This document shows positions 1 to 8,437 of a stretch of 19,830 nt of DNA, in pieces. The DNA lies in assembly GCA_023389745.1 (NCBI GenBank), contig JAEWED010000126.1, forward strand, positions 1 to 19,830. The letters are read 5' to 3'. Each line of letters begins with the position of its first letter. Positions within the stretch are counted from its first letter, which is position 1. This DNA is from Actinomycetes bacterium. Lineage in GTDB: Bacteria > Actinomycetota > Acidimicrobiia > Acidimicrobiales > Microtrichaceae. Below the pieces are notes generated by a model. The model was not told the DNA's origin and searched no databases. It saw nothing but the letters and a program-made list of their open reading frames with translations. The position numbers and the translations under genes were made by a program.

Positions 1-1033
1 ATACCAGGTCGTCGACCGACGGCGTCGGGCCGTCGCTGCGTTCGGGGTCGAACACGTGCCCGTGACGCCGGACCAGCTTGTCGTGGATCGCATCGGCGAC
101 GTCGCCGAGCGAGAACCATCCGGCTTCCTCGGCGATCGCCGAGTGGAACACCACCTGGTAGAGCAGGTCGCCGAGCTCGCCGCACAGCTCGTCGGCGCCG
201 TCGCCGCTGTCGGGGTCGTAGGCGTCGATCGCCTCGAGCACCTCGTAGGACTCCTCGAGCAGGTACTTCTTCAGCGAGTCGTGCGTCTGCTCGGCCTTCC
301 AGGGGTCCTCGTCGCGCAACCGGTGCATGACCGCATCGAGGCGGCCGACCCGCGCAGCGGCCGACGGCGGCACCGACGGGATCCACAGCGAGGTCAGGTG
401 GTCGGGCTCGACCGAGCGGTCCATCTCGGACCACGGCACCTCGAGCAGCACCTCGTCGTCCAGGCCGAGGCGCTGCAGGATCGTCACGGTCGCGTCGCCG
501 GGGTCCTCGACGCTGAGCTTGATGTCGGACAGCACGTTGCGATCGCTGCACTGGGCGACGAGCAGCGGGCCGCGCTCCCCCGCGCCCTCGGAGTCGTAGC
601 GGTGCCCGTCGACGACCCGCACCCCGAGCTCCGCCGGGTCGATGCCGAGTCGCACCCAGGTCAGGTCGAGGAACGACAGCGCCGGGTGCACGACGACGTC
701 GACCCGCGGGTCGACCAGCAGCAGCTCGACGGTGTGCTCCGCGACGACCGGGCTGCCCGGCACGGCGTAGAGCACCGATGCTCCCGATGCCGCCGCGGCC
801 TCGGCCGCGGCGGCGAGCTCGTCGACGATGCTCCGGTACACCTCGTCGAAGGTGTCGGCGGTGTCGTACAGGTGGTCGAACGTGACGGCGTCAGGCACGA
901 CCGACGCGGCCGGGTGCCAGTCGGTGCGCAGGAAGCGGTGCGGCGTCGACGCGATGACGTCGAGCGTGCCGGCGGTGACCAGGTCGGGTCCGGCGGGGCC
1001 GAGCCCGACGACGTGGATCACGCCGCCTGCCAT
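1..1033 (-). CDS. mazG: MazG family nucleoside triphosphate pyrophosphohydrolase with N-terminal methylase-like domain (partial, C-terminus beyond window)
   Basis: I translated this by hand on the minus strand from the ATG at 1033; 344 codons are open to the window edge, so the C-terminus is missing. The N-terminus (IHVVGLGPAGPDLVT, residues 6-20) matches the tetrapyrrole-methylase-like fold of YabN-type MazG proteins. From about residue 239 the MazG domain follows: DPWKAEQTHDSL, then the metal-binding EESYE near residue 258 and ELGDLLYQVVFH near 285. Members of the family hydrolyse NTPs to NMP and pyrophosphate, cleaning damaged nucleotides or affecting ppGpp metabolism. The upstream lipoprotein stop lies one base away (TGAGATG), implying translational coupling. 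The methylase-like part may not be catalytic. Family assignment is firm; the substrate is unknown. Confidence 0.93.
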   Translation of the reverse strand, partial: MAGGVIHVVGLGPAGPDLVTAGTLDVIASTPHRFLRTDWHPAASVVPDAVTFDHLYDTADTFDEVYRSIVDELAAAAEAAAASGASVLYAVPGSPVVAEHTVELLLVDPRVDVVVHPALSFLDLTWVRLGIDPAELGVRVVDGHRYDSEGAGERGPLLVAQCSDRNVLSDIKLSVEDPGDATVTILQRLGLDDEVLLEVPWSEMDRSVEPDHLTSLWIPSVPPSAAARVGRLDAVMHRLRDEDPWKAEQTHDSLKKYLLEESYEVLEAIDAYDPDSGDGADELCGELGDLLYQVVFHSAIAEEAGWFSLGDVADAIHDKLVRRHGHVFDPERSDGPTPSVDDLV

Positions 1034-1034
1034 C

Positions 1035-2216
1035 TCAGCCGCCGGTGACGGCGGCGGGGTCGGTGGGCTCGCCGCCGAGGGCGCCGAGCTCGTCCTCGAT
1101 CGCACCTGCCGGCTGCAGCGGCGCGGGAGGCGCCTCGACCACGAACCCGCCGCCGAGCTGCTCGGGCGCCTGCACGACACCGGTGCCGTAGCGGGGGTTG
1201 ACCTCGGCGGAGCGCATGCGCTCGCCCATCCAGCCGAGGAGGACGTCGACGCCCTCCTGCTGGGCGGCCTGGGCCTGCTGGATGTCCTCTTCGGAGGCGT
1301 CCGCTCCCAGCGTGCTCAGCAGACGGAGCTGCTCGACGGCCTGGCGCAGATTCTGGGCGACGAAGGCGACCTCGTCGCGTGCATCCTCGAAGCTCGACGT
1401 CGAGGCTCGCTCGACCTCGAAGAAGTACATGACGCTCTGACCGCCACCCAGGTCGGTCGTCACCGGCTCGGGGCGCGCCGTGCCGTTCGCCTCGCGGGCG
1501 GCGGTCTCGAGCTCGACGGGCAGCTCGCTGCCGACGAAGCACTGGTCCGGGGTGGCGAGCAGCTCGGTGTCCTCGACACGGTCGGCGACCTGGTCGAGCG
1601 CGACGCCGTCGTCGAGCAGCGACTCGACGCGGTCCGCCTGATCGGTCGAGGTGCCGACCACGGTGAGGCACCACGAGCGCCAGCGCGACGGGGCGCCCTC
1701 GTAGACCAGGCGGAGGTCGGCATCGTCGCTCGGGTCGATCTCGGCGAAGCGGTCGAGCAGCGCGTTCTGGGCGGCGGCGGACTCGATCGCACCCTCGCGG
1801 ATCTCGTCGCTCAGCTGCACCCCGGCGAGCTGCGCCTCGAGCTGCTGCTCGGCCTGGGTGACGTGGTCGGCGGTCGGCTCGACGCCCCAGCGCTCGGCCT
1901 CCTCGATCCACGCGACCCGCTGGATCTCGTACATGAGGGCGGTGCGGGCCTGGTCCCCCGGCTGGCGGCTCTCGTCGACCTCGGTCGCCGCCGGTCCCAC
2001 GATCGCCTGCTCCTCGACCACCGCATCGACGTCGTCGATGCTGATCGTGCGGTCGCCGACGGTGGCAGCCATGGTGTCGGCGGTGACGCCGCAACCCGTC
2101 GCGGCGACGCCGAGGACGCCGACGAGCGCGAGCGAGCGGGCAGGACGGAGCGCGAGCGAGCGGACGGCACGGAGCGCCAGCGAGCGGGTGGGACGGAGGT
2201 CGAGCGACGTGCGCAT
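1035..2216 (-). CDS. SurA N-terminal domain lipoprotein, parvulin-like (peptidylprolyl isomerase/chaperone family)
   Basis: The protein has 393 aa. An arginine-rich n-region with three RSLALR repeats is followed by a short hydrophobic stretch and Cys42 (VAATGC), which fits a lipoprotein signal, although the lipobox has Ala rather than Leu at -3. Residues about 48-165 resemble the SurA/PrsA N-terminal chaperone domain, starting MAATVGDRTISIDDVD. Residues about 168-290 keep the outline of a parvulin domain (a spaced ALDQVADRV, a cysteine pair, GQSVMYFFEVE) but are diverged, so isomerase activity is doubtful. The C-terminus is Pro/Ala/Gly rich. Extracellular folding of exported proteins is the likely role by family. 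It lies between mfd and mazG, a position where actinobacteria commonly carry such a lipoprotein. No other start codon precedes the lipobox. Confidence 0.8.
   Translation of the reverse strand: MRTSLDLRPTRSLALRAVRSLALRPARSLALVGVLGVAATGCGVTADTMAATVGDRTISIDDVDAVVEEQAIVGPAATEVDESRQPGDQARTALMYEIQRVAWIEEAERWGVEPTADHVTQAEQQLEAQLAGVQLSDEIREGAIESAAAQNALLDRFAEIDPSDDADLRLVYEGAPSRWRSWCLTVVGTSTDQADRVESLLDDGVALDQVADRVEDTELLATPDQCFVGSELPVELETAAREANGTARPEPVTTDLGGGQSVMYFFEVERASTSSFEDARDEVAFVAQNLRQAVEQLRLLSTLGADASEEDIQQAQAAQQEGVDVLLGWMGERMRSAEVNPRYGTGVVQAPEQLGGGFVVEAPPAPLQPAGAIEDELGALGGEPTDPAAVTGG
2125..2196. repeat. Three 24-bp tandem repeats inside the lipoprotein signal peptide
   Basis: Units are 2125-2148, 2149-2172 and 2173-2196, each starting agcgc[gc]agcgagcgg on the plus strand. 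Because 24 is a multiple of three, the array stays in frame and encodes RSLALR plus two variable residues three times on the minus strand. Confidence 0.9.
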
Positions 2217-2224
2217 GGCCCCGG

Positions 2225-2230
2225 ATGCTA
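2225..2230 (-). promoter_or_regulatory. Candidate -10 element for a near-leaderless SurA-like lipoprotein transcript
   Basis: On the minus strand the hexamer TAGCAT (TAnnnT type) ends 8 bases before the ATG at 2216, and no Shine-Dalgarno sequence precedes that ATG. This spacing is typical of actinobacterial leaderless genes. I found no convincing -35 at 16-19 bp. Confidence 0.35.
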
Positions 2231-2275
2231 GATCGGGCCGAACCGCCGGGCAGAACCTGTCGACCGTGGGGTTCG

Positions 2276-2367
2276 GGGCCGTCTCAGGGAGCGGTCCGGC
2301 GGGCGGCCAGGCGGGCCGTCTCGAGAGGGCTGTCTCAGTCGGGCCGTCCTACAGGCGGGCCGTCTCA
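2276..2367. repeat. Five dispersed copies of the 11-mer GGGCCGTCTCA between mfd and the lipoprotein gene
   Basis: Copies are at 2276-2286 (exact), 2313-2323 (last base G), 2327-2337 (GGGCTGTCTCA), 2341-2351 (GGGCCGTCCTA) and 2357-2367 (exact). The last copy contains the mfd stop codon, read as TGA on the minus strand. All copies are direct, and copies 2-5 are spaced 14-16 bases apart. The roughly 150-base gap holds no gene. Confidence 0.85.
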
Positions 2368-5300
2368 AGCCGGCAGGGGCGCCGGGTCCGGCACGAGCTC
2401 CTTGAGCGCGGCGGCGATGTCCTGCGCGACACCCGGACCGCCGGCGACCTTCAGGCGCAGCTCGCGGTCGCCGTCGCGGTAGGTCGACCCCTTGTAGAGC
2501 CGTTCGAGGCGCATCTGCTTGGACTGCGGGAGCGTGACCGGCGAGATGCTGGCCACCAGCCCGCCGCCGGACAGGGCCGGGTTCTTGGTGACGGTCACGT
2601 CGGTGACCCCCGCCCGCACGCACTCGGCGCGCAGGTGCGCGACCTGGATCAGCGCCGCTGCAGGCTCGGGGATCGGGCCGAAGCGGTCGACCCATTCGCT
2701 CTCGATGTCGTCGACGTCGGCCGACGATCGCACCGCCGCCAGGCGGCGGTACGCATCGAGGCGGACGTCCTCGCGCTCGACGTAGTCGGGTGGCAGGAAC
2801 GCGGGCATCGGCAGCTCGAGGGTGATCTCCTCGGGTTCCTCGACGGGTTCGCCGTTCAGCTGGGCGATGGCCTCGTTGACCATCTGGACGTACAGGTCGT
2901 AGCCGACGGCCGCGACGTGGCCGGACTGACCGGTGCCCAACAGGTTGCCGGCGCCGCGGATCTCGAGGTCGCGCATCGCGATGCGGAAGCCGGAGCCCAG
3001 CTCGGTGGCCTCGCCGATCGTCTTGAGTCGCTCGTAGGCCTCTTCGGAGAGCTGCCGGTCCTGCGGGAAGAACAGGTAGGCGTAGGCCCGCTGACCGGCG
3101 CGTCCGACTCGGCCGCGCAGCTGGTGCAGCTGCCCCAGGCCCAGCAGGTCGGCGCGCTCCACCACCAGCGTGTTGACCGTCGGCATGTCGATGCCGGACT
3201 CGATGATCGTCGTGCAGACGAGGACGTCGTACTCGCCCTCCCAGAACTCCATGACGACCTTCTCGAGGCTGCCCTCGTCCATCTGCCCGTGTGCGATCGC
3301 GACCCGGGCCTCGGGCACGAGCTCGCGGATGCGGGCCGCCTGCTGCTCGATGTCGCGCACGCGGTTGTGCACGTAGAAGACCTGACCCTCTCGCAGCAGC
3401 TCGCGACGGATCGCCTCGGTCACGGCCCGCTCGTCGTACTCGCCGACGTAGGTCAGGATCGGCTGGCGGGCCGCGGGCGGCGTGTTCAGCAGCGAGAGGT
3501 CGCGGATGCCGGTCAGGCTCATCTCGAGCGTGCGCGGGATCGGGGTCGCCGTCAGGGTCAGCACGTCGACCTCTGAGCGGAACTGCTTGATCGCCTCTTT
3601 GTGCGACACGCCGAAGCGCTGCTCCTCGTCGACGACGAGCAGACCCAGGCGCTTGAACTCGATGTCGGCCGACAGCAGTCGGTGCGTGCCGACGACGATG
3701 TCGACCTCGCCCGAGGCGAGCCGTTCGGTGACCGAACGGGCCTGGGCCGCGGTCAGGAAGCGCGAGAGCACCTCGACCCGGACCGGGAAGCCGGCGAAGC
3801 GGTCCGAGAAGGTCTGGTAATGCTGCTGGGCCAGCAGCGTGGTCGGCACGAGCACGGCGACCTGGCGGCCGTCCTGGACGGCCTTGAACGCGGCGCGGAT
3901 CGCGACCTCGGTCTTGCCGAAGCCGACGTCGCCGCACACGAGGCGGTCCATCGGGACCGTCGACTCCATGTCGGACTTCACCGCTTCGATGGCGGAGAGC
4001 TGGTCGACGGTCTCCTGGAAGGGGAAGGCCAGCTCCATCTCGCGCTGCCAGGGGGTGTCGGGCGCGAACGCGTGGCCGGGCTGGGCCAGACGGGTCTGGT
4101 AGAGCACCACCAGCTCCTGGGCGATCTCGGCGACCGCGGAGCGCACCTTCGCCTTGGTGCGCGAGAAGTCGGCCCCGCCCATCTTGTTGAGCTTCGGGGT
4201 CTCGCCACCGGAGTACAGCCGGATCGTGTCGATCTGGTCCGACGGCACGTAGAGCTTGTCGCCCCCGCGGTACTCGAGCAGCAGGTAGTCGCGCTCGACG
4301 CCACCCATCGCCCGTTTGACCATGCCGTCGAAGCGGGCGACGCCGTGGACCTGGTGCACGACGTGGTCGCCGACCTTGAGGTCCTCGAAGAAGCGCTGTG
4401 CGTCGCGCCGCGGCGCCCGGGCGGCCCGGTGCGTGCGACGCCGGCCGGTCAGGTCGGCCTCGGCCAGGATGGCGAGCTTCACCGACGGCAGGATGGCGCC
4501 GCGTTCGAGCGGGGCGACGACGATGTGGCCGCCCGGCTCCCGCAGCCGTCGGGCGCCCGCAGCGATCTCGGACGGGGTCGCCAGCACCGGGAACGAGAAG
4601 CCCTGCTCGTTCAGGAGCTTGTCGATGCGTGAGGCCGAGCCCTCGCCGTCAGCGCAGATCACCACGGAGTAGCCGTCGTTGACGACCTGGCGCAGCTGTC
4701 CGACCAGCGCGGCGCCCTCGCCGACGGCGGGCGGCCAGGCCAGCGCGGTGACCGCCGGCGAGTCCGGCGCATCGGGCACGTTCAGGATCGACCAGACCGG
4801 CGCACCGGTGTGCTGCAGCAACCGGTCGAACTCGACGTGCAGGCGGGGCAGCTCGACGCCGTCGTCGTCGCCGTTCTCGAGCCCCCAGGTCCGGGCGAGC
4901 GAGGCGCCGAGGTCGGCCTCTTCCGCCGCGATGTCGGCGGCGCGGTCGCGCAGGCGACGGGGCTCGACGAGCAGGATCTGCGACGTGTCGGGCACCAGGT
5001 CGAACAGGACGTGCTCGCGGTCGGCCAGCCAGGCGAGCCAGGCCTCCATGCCCTCGAAGACCTCGCCGTCCGCGAGGCGCTGCCACTGCTCGCGACCCCA
5101 GGGCTGGCTCGCGACGAGCTGCTGGGCGCGCGCCGCGACCTGCTCGTTCGGCAGCAGCTCGCGTGCCGGGAAGATCGAGATCTCTTCCAGGTCGACCGTC
5201 GCACGCTGGTCGGCGACCGAGAACTCGCAGAGGCGCTCGACGTCGTCGCCCCACAGGTCGATGCGGACCGGGGCGTCGGCCGTCGCGGGGAAGATGTCGA

Positions 5301-5883
5301 TGATCGAGCCGCGCACGGCGAGCTCACCACGATGCTCGACCTGGTACTCGCGCCGGTAGCCGGCACGCACCAGTTCCTCGACCAGGCCGTGGGAGTCGAT
5401 CTGCTCGCCGGAGCGGATGACGACCGGCTCGACGTCCTCGACGTGGGGCCCGAGTCGCTGCACCAGGGCACGGGCGGGGGCCACCACGACCGACAGCGAC
5501 TCGTCGCCGCTGCGCAGGCGCCACAGCGTGCGCAGTCGGCGGCCCATGGTCTCGATCGAGGGGCTGACCCGCTCGAAGGGCAGCGTCTCCCAGGCCGGGA
5601 ACAGCTCGACGGAATCGGCCGGCAGGTAGGCCCCGAGGTCGGCGGCGAGGCGCTCGGCATCAGCGACGGTCGGCACCGCGACGACCATCGGTCGTCGGCG
5701 CGACAGCTCGACCAACCCGGCGACCGACACCGCCCGTGCGGCCTCTGGCACGACGAGCACCGTCGAGGAGCGGCCGAGCGCGCCGACGAGGCCCGGCTCG
5801 TCACGCAGGTGGGCGCGCAGCGGGGCCAGCGGCGGTGGCGACTCGACGGGTCGGGGTGTCGCGATCGGTCCGGTCACGGTCAC
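2365..5883 (-). CDS. mfd: Transcription-repair coupling factor Mfd
   Basis: This 1172-aa protein is close to the usual family length (about 1150). It is a DNA translocase that removes stalled RNA polymerase and recruits UvrA. In order: a UvrB-like N-terminal module (ELFPAWETLPFERVSP near 95-110); a CarD-like RNA-polymerase-interacting domain (GDHVVHQVHGVARFDGMVKR near 500-520); a superfamily 2 helicase core with Walker A GDVGFGKTE near 650 and DEEQ at about 752-755; the second RecA domain with the QLRGRVGR motif; the TRG region (TIGEATELGSGFRIAMRDLEIRG, read in parts); and a C-terminal autoinhibitory domain. The start is GTG at 5883, with a second GTG two codons downstream. A weak AGG lies upstream. 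It follows pth after a 115-base repeat-bearing gap. The assignment is certain. Confidence 0.98.
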   Translation of the reverse strand: MTVTGPIATPRPVESPPPLAPLRAHLRDEPGLVGALGRSSTVLVVPEAARAVSVAGLVELSRRRPMVVAVPTVADAERLAADLGAYLPADSVELFPAWETLPFERVSPSIETMGRRLRTLWRLRSGDESLSVVVAPARALVQRLGPHVEDVEPVVIRSGEQIDSHGLVEELVRAGYRREYQVEHRGELAVRGSIIDIFPATADAPVRIDLWGDDVERLCEFSVADQRATVDLEEISIFPARELLPNEQVAARAQQLVASQPWGREQWQRLADGEVFEGMEAWLAWLADREHVLFDLVPDTSQILLVEPRRLRDRAADIAAEEADLGASLARTWGLENGDDDGVELPRLHVEFDRLLQHTGAPVWSILNVPDAPDSPAVTALAWPPAVGEGAALVGQLRQVVNDGYSVVICADGEGSASRIDKLLNEQGFSFPVLATPSEIAAGARRLREPGGHIVVAPLERGAILPSVKLAILAEADLTGRRRTHRAARAPRRDAQRFFEDLKVGDHVVHQVHGVARFDGMVKRAMGGVERDYLLLEYRGGDKLYVPSDQIDTIRLYSGGETPKLNKMGGADFSRTKAKVRSAVAEIAQELVVLYQTRLAQPGHAFAPDTPWQREMELAFPFQETVDQLSAIEAVKSDMESTVPMDRLVCGDVGFGKTEVAIRAAFKAVQDGRQVAVLVPTTLLAQQHYQTFSDRFAGFPVRVEVLSRFLTAAQARSVTERLASGEVDIVVGTHRLLSADIEFKRLGLLVVDEEQRFGVSHKEAIKQFRSEVDVLTLTATPIPRTLEMSLTGIRDLSLLNTPPAARQPILTYVGEYDERAVTEAIRRELLREGQVFYVHNRVRDIEQQAARIRELVPEARVAIAHGQMDEGSLEKVVMEFWEGEYDVLVCTTIIESGIDMPTVNTLVVERADLLGLGQLHQLRGRVGRAGQRAYAYLFFPQDRQLSEEAYERLKTIGEATELGSGFRIAMRDLEIRGAGNLLGTGQSGHVAAVGYDLYVQMVNEAIAQLNGEPVEEPEEITLELPMPAFLPPDYVEREDVRLDAYRRLAAVRSSADVDDIESEWVDRFGPIPEPAAALIQVAHLRAECVRAGVTDVTVTKNPALSGGGLVASISPVTLPQSKQMRLERLYKGSTYRDGDRELRLKVAGGPGVAQDIAAALKELVPDPAPLPA

Positions 5884-5923
5884 TCGGCGAACCTATCGCG
5901 GGGGCCCGACGTCATCGGCCGCG

Positions 5924-5998
5924 CGGTCGTGGGCCGTTCGGTCGTGGGCCGTTCGGTCGTGGGCTGCGCGGTCGTGGGCATCGAGGTCGTGCGCTGCG
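5924..5998. repeat. Five 15-bp tandem repeats between pth and mfd
   Basis: Units CGGTCGTGGGCCGTT and variants lie at 5924, 5939, 5954, 5969 and 5984, the last ending at 5998, directly against the pth stop codon (TGA at 6001-5999 on the minus strand). The first two units are identical and the others diverge in their last five bases. The array fills most of the pth-mfd intergenic region. Confidence 0.9.
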
Positions 5999-6631
5999 TC
6001 ACTGCGACTGGTTGCAGCGCTGCATGGCTGCGTCGACCCCGTCGGAGCAGATGAGCTCGACCGCGTCAGCGGCGCGCTCGATCGCGACGTCGAGCTCGGC
6101 GCGCTGCGCGGAGGGCACCTTCGACAGCACCCAGTCGGCGCCACGGTCGGCACCCCCGGGCGGTCGACCCACCCCGATGCGGACCCGGGCGTAGTCCTGG
6201 GTGTGCAGGTGCTGGGTGATCGAGCGGAGCCCGTTGTGACCGGCGAGCCCGCCGCCGAGCTTCACCTTGGTGCGACCCGAGGGCAGGTCGAGCTCGTCGT
6301 GCACGACCACCAACCGGCTCCAGTCGTCGATGCCGTAGCGCTTCACGAGCGGCCCGACCGCCTGACCGGATTCGTTCATCCACGTCGTCGGGAACGCCAC
6401 GGCGACGCGGCGGCCGTCGATGCGCAGCTCGGCCACGAGCGCCGAGGTGCGCTTGTCGGGTGAGAGGCGCTCGCCGTACCGCGACGCGAGCAGCGCGACG
6501 GTGTCGGCGCCCACGTTGTGGCGTGTGTTGGCGTAGCGGTCCCCGGGATTGCCGAGACCCACCACCAGCAGGTCCCAGGGGGTGCTGCTGTGCTCCTTCT
6601 GACCGGATCGCCGAGAGCGGGAACCGATCAC
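5999..6631 (-). CDS. pth: Peptidyl-tRNA hydrolase
   Basis: Pth releases tRNA from peptidyl-tRNAs dropped by the ribosome. The whole catalytic set is visible: VVGLGNPG with the active Asn, TRHNVG with the catalytic His (residue 38 from this start), WMNESG, VVHDELDLPSG with the Asp that polarises His, and GGLAGHNGLRSI. I chose the GTG at 6631 (210 aa), which lies 13 bases after the rplY stop. The reading frame is open to another GTG at 6700, but using that would overlap rplY by 56 bases and add an unlikely basic leader. Even from 6631 there are about 18 residues before the conserved core. AAGGAG at about codons 10-11 has no matching start codon at normal spacing. It is co-oriented with rplY and mfd. 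Confidence 0.95.
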   Translation of the reverse strand: MIGSRSRRSGQKEHSSTPWDLLVVGLGNPGDRYANTRHNVGADTVALLASRYGERLSPDKRTSALVAELRIDGRRVAVAFPTTWMNESGQAVGPLVKRYGIDDWSRLVVVHDELDLPSGRTKVKLGGGLAGHNGLRSITQHLHTQDYARVRIGVGRPPGGADRGADWVLSKVPSAQRAELDVAIERAADAVELICSDGVDAAMQRCNQSQ

Positions 6632-6644
6632 CTTCGCGGCGAGG

Positions 6645-7253
6645 TCACTCGGCCGCAGCGTCGTCCGCGGCGCCTTCCGAACGGGCGGTGACCGCGGCAC
6701 GGGTCAGCTCTGCGGTGACGACGGCCTGCTGCGGCTTCGACAGCGAGGTGACGCCCTCGGGCAGTTCGAGGTCCTTGACCAGGAGGGACCGGTCGAGGGT
6801 CATGACCGAGATGTCGACCTCGATCGCGTTCGGGATGCGGTCGGGGCGCACACGGACCAGCAGCGAGTTGAGGCGCTGCTCGGTCATGCCGCCGTTGACG
6901 GTGACCTTCTTGGCCTCGCCCACCAGGCGGATCGGCACCTCGAGCTCGATCGGCTTGTCGGCCTCGATCTTCAGGAAGTCGACGTGGGTGACGTCACGGC
7001 GCACGGGGTGGCGCTGGACCTCCTTCACCACCGTCAGGAACTGCTCGCCGTCGGCGATCATGGTCACAAGGGCGTTCTGACCCGCCTCGGTGGTGAGCGC
7101 GGTGCGCAGGTCGGACCGGAGGAAGGTCACCTGGGTGGCGGGACCGCCGCCGCCGTAGATGACGCCCGGGATCTTGCCTTCGGCGCGGAGGCGGCGCGAG
7201 GGGCGGGTGCCGGTGGTGCGGCCGGTCTCGACGGTGAGGGTGACCTCGGACAT
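6645..7253 (-). CDS. rplY: Large ribosomal subunit protein bL25, long CTC form
   Basis: This 202-aa protein has the two-domain CTC architecture: the 5S rRNA-binding L25 domain (ETGRTTGTRPSRRLR, then KIPGVIYGGG) in the first ~95 residues and the beta domain (ELEVPIRLVGEAKKV, LNSLLVRVRPDRIPN) after it. An acidic, alanine-rich tail (GAADDAAAE) ends the protein, as is common in actinobacteria. The ATG at 7253 is preferred over an upstream in-frame start at 7277 because AGGAG lies five bases before it and the conserved sequence starts at SEVTLTVE. It binds 5S rRNA in the central protuberance and has been linked to stress tolerance. It is followed closely by pth. Confidence 0.96.
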   Translation of the reverse strand: MSEVTLTVETGRTTGTRPSRRLRAEGKIPGVIYGGGGPATQVTFLRSDLRTALTTEAGQNALVTMIADGEQFLTVVKEVQRHPVRRDVTHVDFLKIEADKPIELEVPIRLVGEAKKVTVNGGMTEQRLNSLLVRVRPDRIPNAIEVDISVMTLDRSLLVKDLELPEGVTSLSKPQQAVVTAELTRAAVTARSEGAADDAAAE

Positions 7254-7357
7254 GGGGACTCCTGGGACTGCCGGCACTCGGTGCGCTCGGCGGGTTCGAC
7301 TGATGATCGAGCCGGGACGGCGAATCGTGCGCGCGACCTGTCTCGGACCGAGCGAAG

Positions 7358-7363
7358 ACTCTA
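7358..7363 (-). promoter_or_regulatory. Candidate -10 element of an rplY-pth promoter
   Basis: On the minus strand TAGAGT matches TATAAT at four of six positions, about 105 bases before the rplY ATG, in the 166-base gap after prs. The -35 at the expected distance is weak (CTGGCG). The predicted leader of about 95-100 bases has no structure that I could identify with confidence. Confidence 0.35.
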
Positions 7364-7419
7364 CCGGTGATGGCCCGCCGGTCGCCAGACCACGTCGGGC
7401 ACCGGGTTGGAGCGGCGGT

Positions 7420-8406
7420 TCAGCTCTGGTTCTGCCCGTCGAAGATCTCGGACACCGAGCTCTCCTCGAACACGGCGTCGATCGCGTCGGCGATGATGCC
7501 GGCGGCGGAGAGCACCTCGATCTTGTCGATCTGCTTCGACGGAGGCAGCGGCAGCGTGTTGGTGATCACCACCTTCTCGATGACCGAGTTCTTCAGGCGC
7601 TCGATCGCAGGGTCGGAGAACACGCCGTGGGTGGCGGCGCAGTAGACGGCGCTGGCACCCCGCTCGACGAGCTGCTCGGCCGCCGCGACGATCGTGCCGG
7701 CGGTGTCGATCATGTCGTCGATGAGCACGCAGGTGCGGCCCTCGACCTCGCCGACGACCTCCTTGGCCTCGACCTCGTTCTTGGCACCCTTGATGCGGCG
7801 CTTGTGGACGATGGCCAGGTCGGCGTGCAGCTGGTTGGCGTAGCGCTCCGCGACCTTCACGCGACCGGCGTCGGGTGAGACCACGACGAGGTCCTCGGGA
7901 AGGTTGTTGGCCATCCAGTCGACCAGCACGGGCATGGCGGTCAGGTGGTCGACCGGACCGTCGAAGAAGCCCTGGATCTGACCGGAGTGCAGGTCGACGC
8001 TGACGATGCGCTTCGCGCCGGCGACCTCGAACATGTTGGCGATCAACTTGGCGGTGATCGGCTCGCGCCCCTCGGCCTTGCGGTCCTGGCGGCCGTAGCC
8101 GTAGAAGGGCGCCACGACGGTGATGCGCTTGGCCGAGGCACGCTTCGCTGCGTCGACCATGATCATGTGCTCCATCAGGGCATCGTTGATCGACAGGTCG
8201 TCGGTCGAGCAGTGGCTCTGGAAGATGAACAGGTCGGAGCCGCGGATCGACTCGCCGTACTTGCAGTGCAGCTCACCGTTCTTGAACTCGGCGATCTGGA
8301 TGGGACCGAGACCGAGACCGAGGCGCTCCGCAACTTCTTCTGCGAGCTCCCGATTCACCCGCCCCGCGACGATCGTCAGTCGCTTCTTGGTGACCAGCTC
8401 CACCAT
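7420..8406 (-). CDS. prs: Ribose-phosphate pyrophosphokinase (PRPP synthetase)
   Basis: The 328-aa enzyme transfers pyrophosphate from ATP to ribose 5-phosphate, giving PRPP for nucleotide, histidine and tryptophan synthesis. Visible class I signatures are FKNGELHCKYGESIRGSD, the ATP-loop APFYGYGRQDRK, the metal/ribose site VDLHSGQIQGFFDGPVDHL, and the PRPP loop VLIDDMIDTAGTI near residue 229. The ATG at 8406 is only two bases from GGAGG; the adjacent GTG at 8403 has better spacing (five) and could be the true start. It follows glmU after 31 bases, the conserved glmU-prs pairing, and precedes rplY. PRPP also feeds decaprenyl-phosphate-arabinose synthesis in some actinobacteria, but nothing here shows that. 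Confidence 0.97.
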   Translation of the reverse strand: MVELVTKKRLTIVAGRVNRELAEEVAERLGLGLGPIQIAEFKNGELHCKYGESIRGSDLFIFQSHCSTDDLSINDALMEHMIMVDAAKRASAKRITVVAPFYGYGRQDRKAEGREPITAKLIANMFEVAGAKRIVSVDLHSGQIQGFFDGPVDHLTAMPVLVDWMANNLPEDLVVVSPDAGRVKVAERYANQLHADLAIVHKRRIKGAKNEVEAKEVVGEVEGRTCVLIDDMIDTAGTIVAAAEQLVERGASAVYCAATHGVFSDPAIERLKNSVIEKVVITNTLPLPPSKQIDKIEVLSAAGIIADAIDAVFEESSVSEIFDGQNQS

Positions 8407-8437
8407 GTCCTCCAGCTCGTTGCCCCGACGGCGCCGC

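Noticed and set aside
5893..6153. Minus-strand frame with AHDR repeats over the pth end
   Set aside because: It is a shadow of pth and of the 15-bp repeat, which is open in other frames because its period is a multiple of three.
6632..6700. Longer pth start overlapping rplY
   Set aside because: It uses a GTG within the rplY coding sequence and adds a basic leader without similarity to Pth; a GTG after the rplY stop is available.
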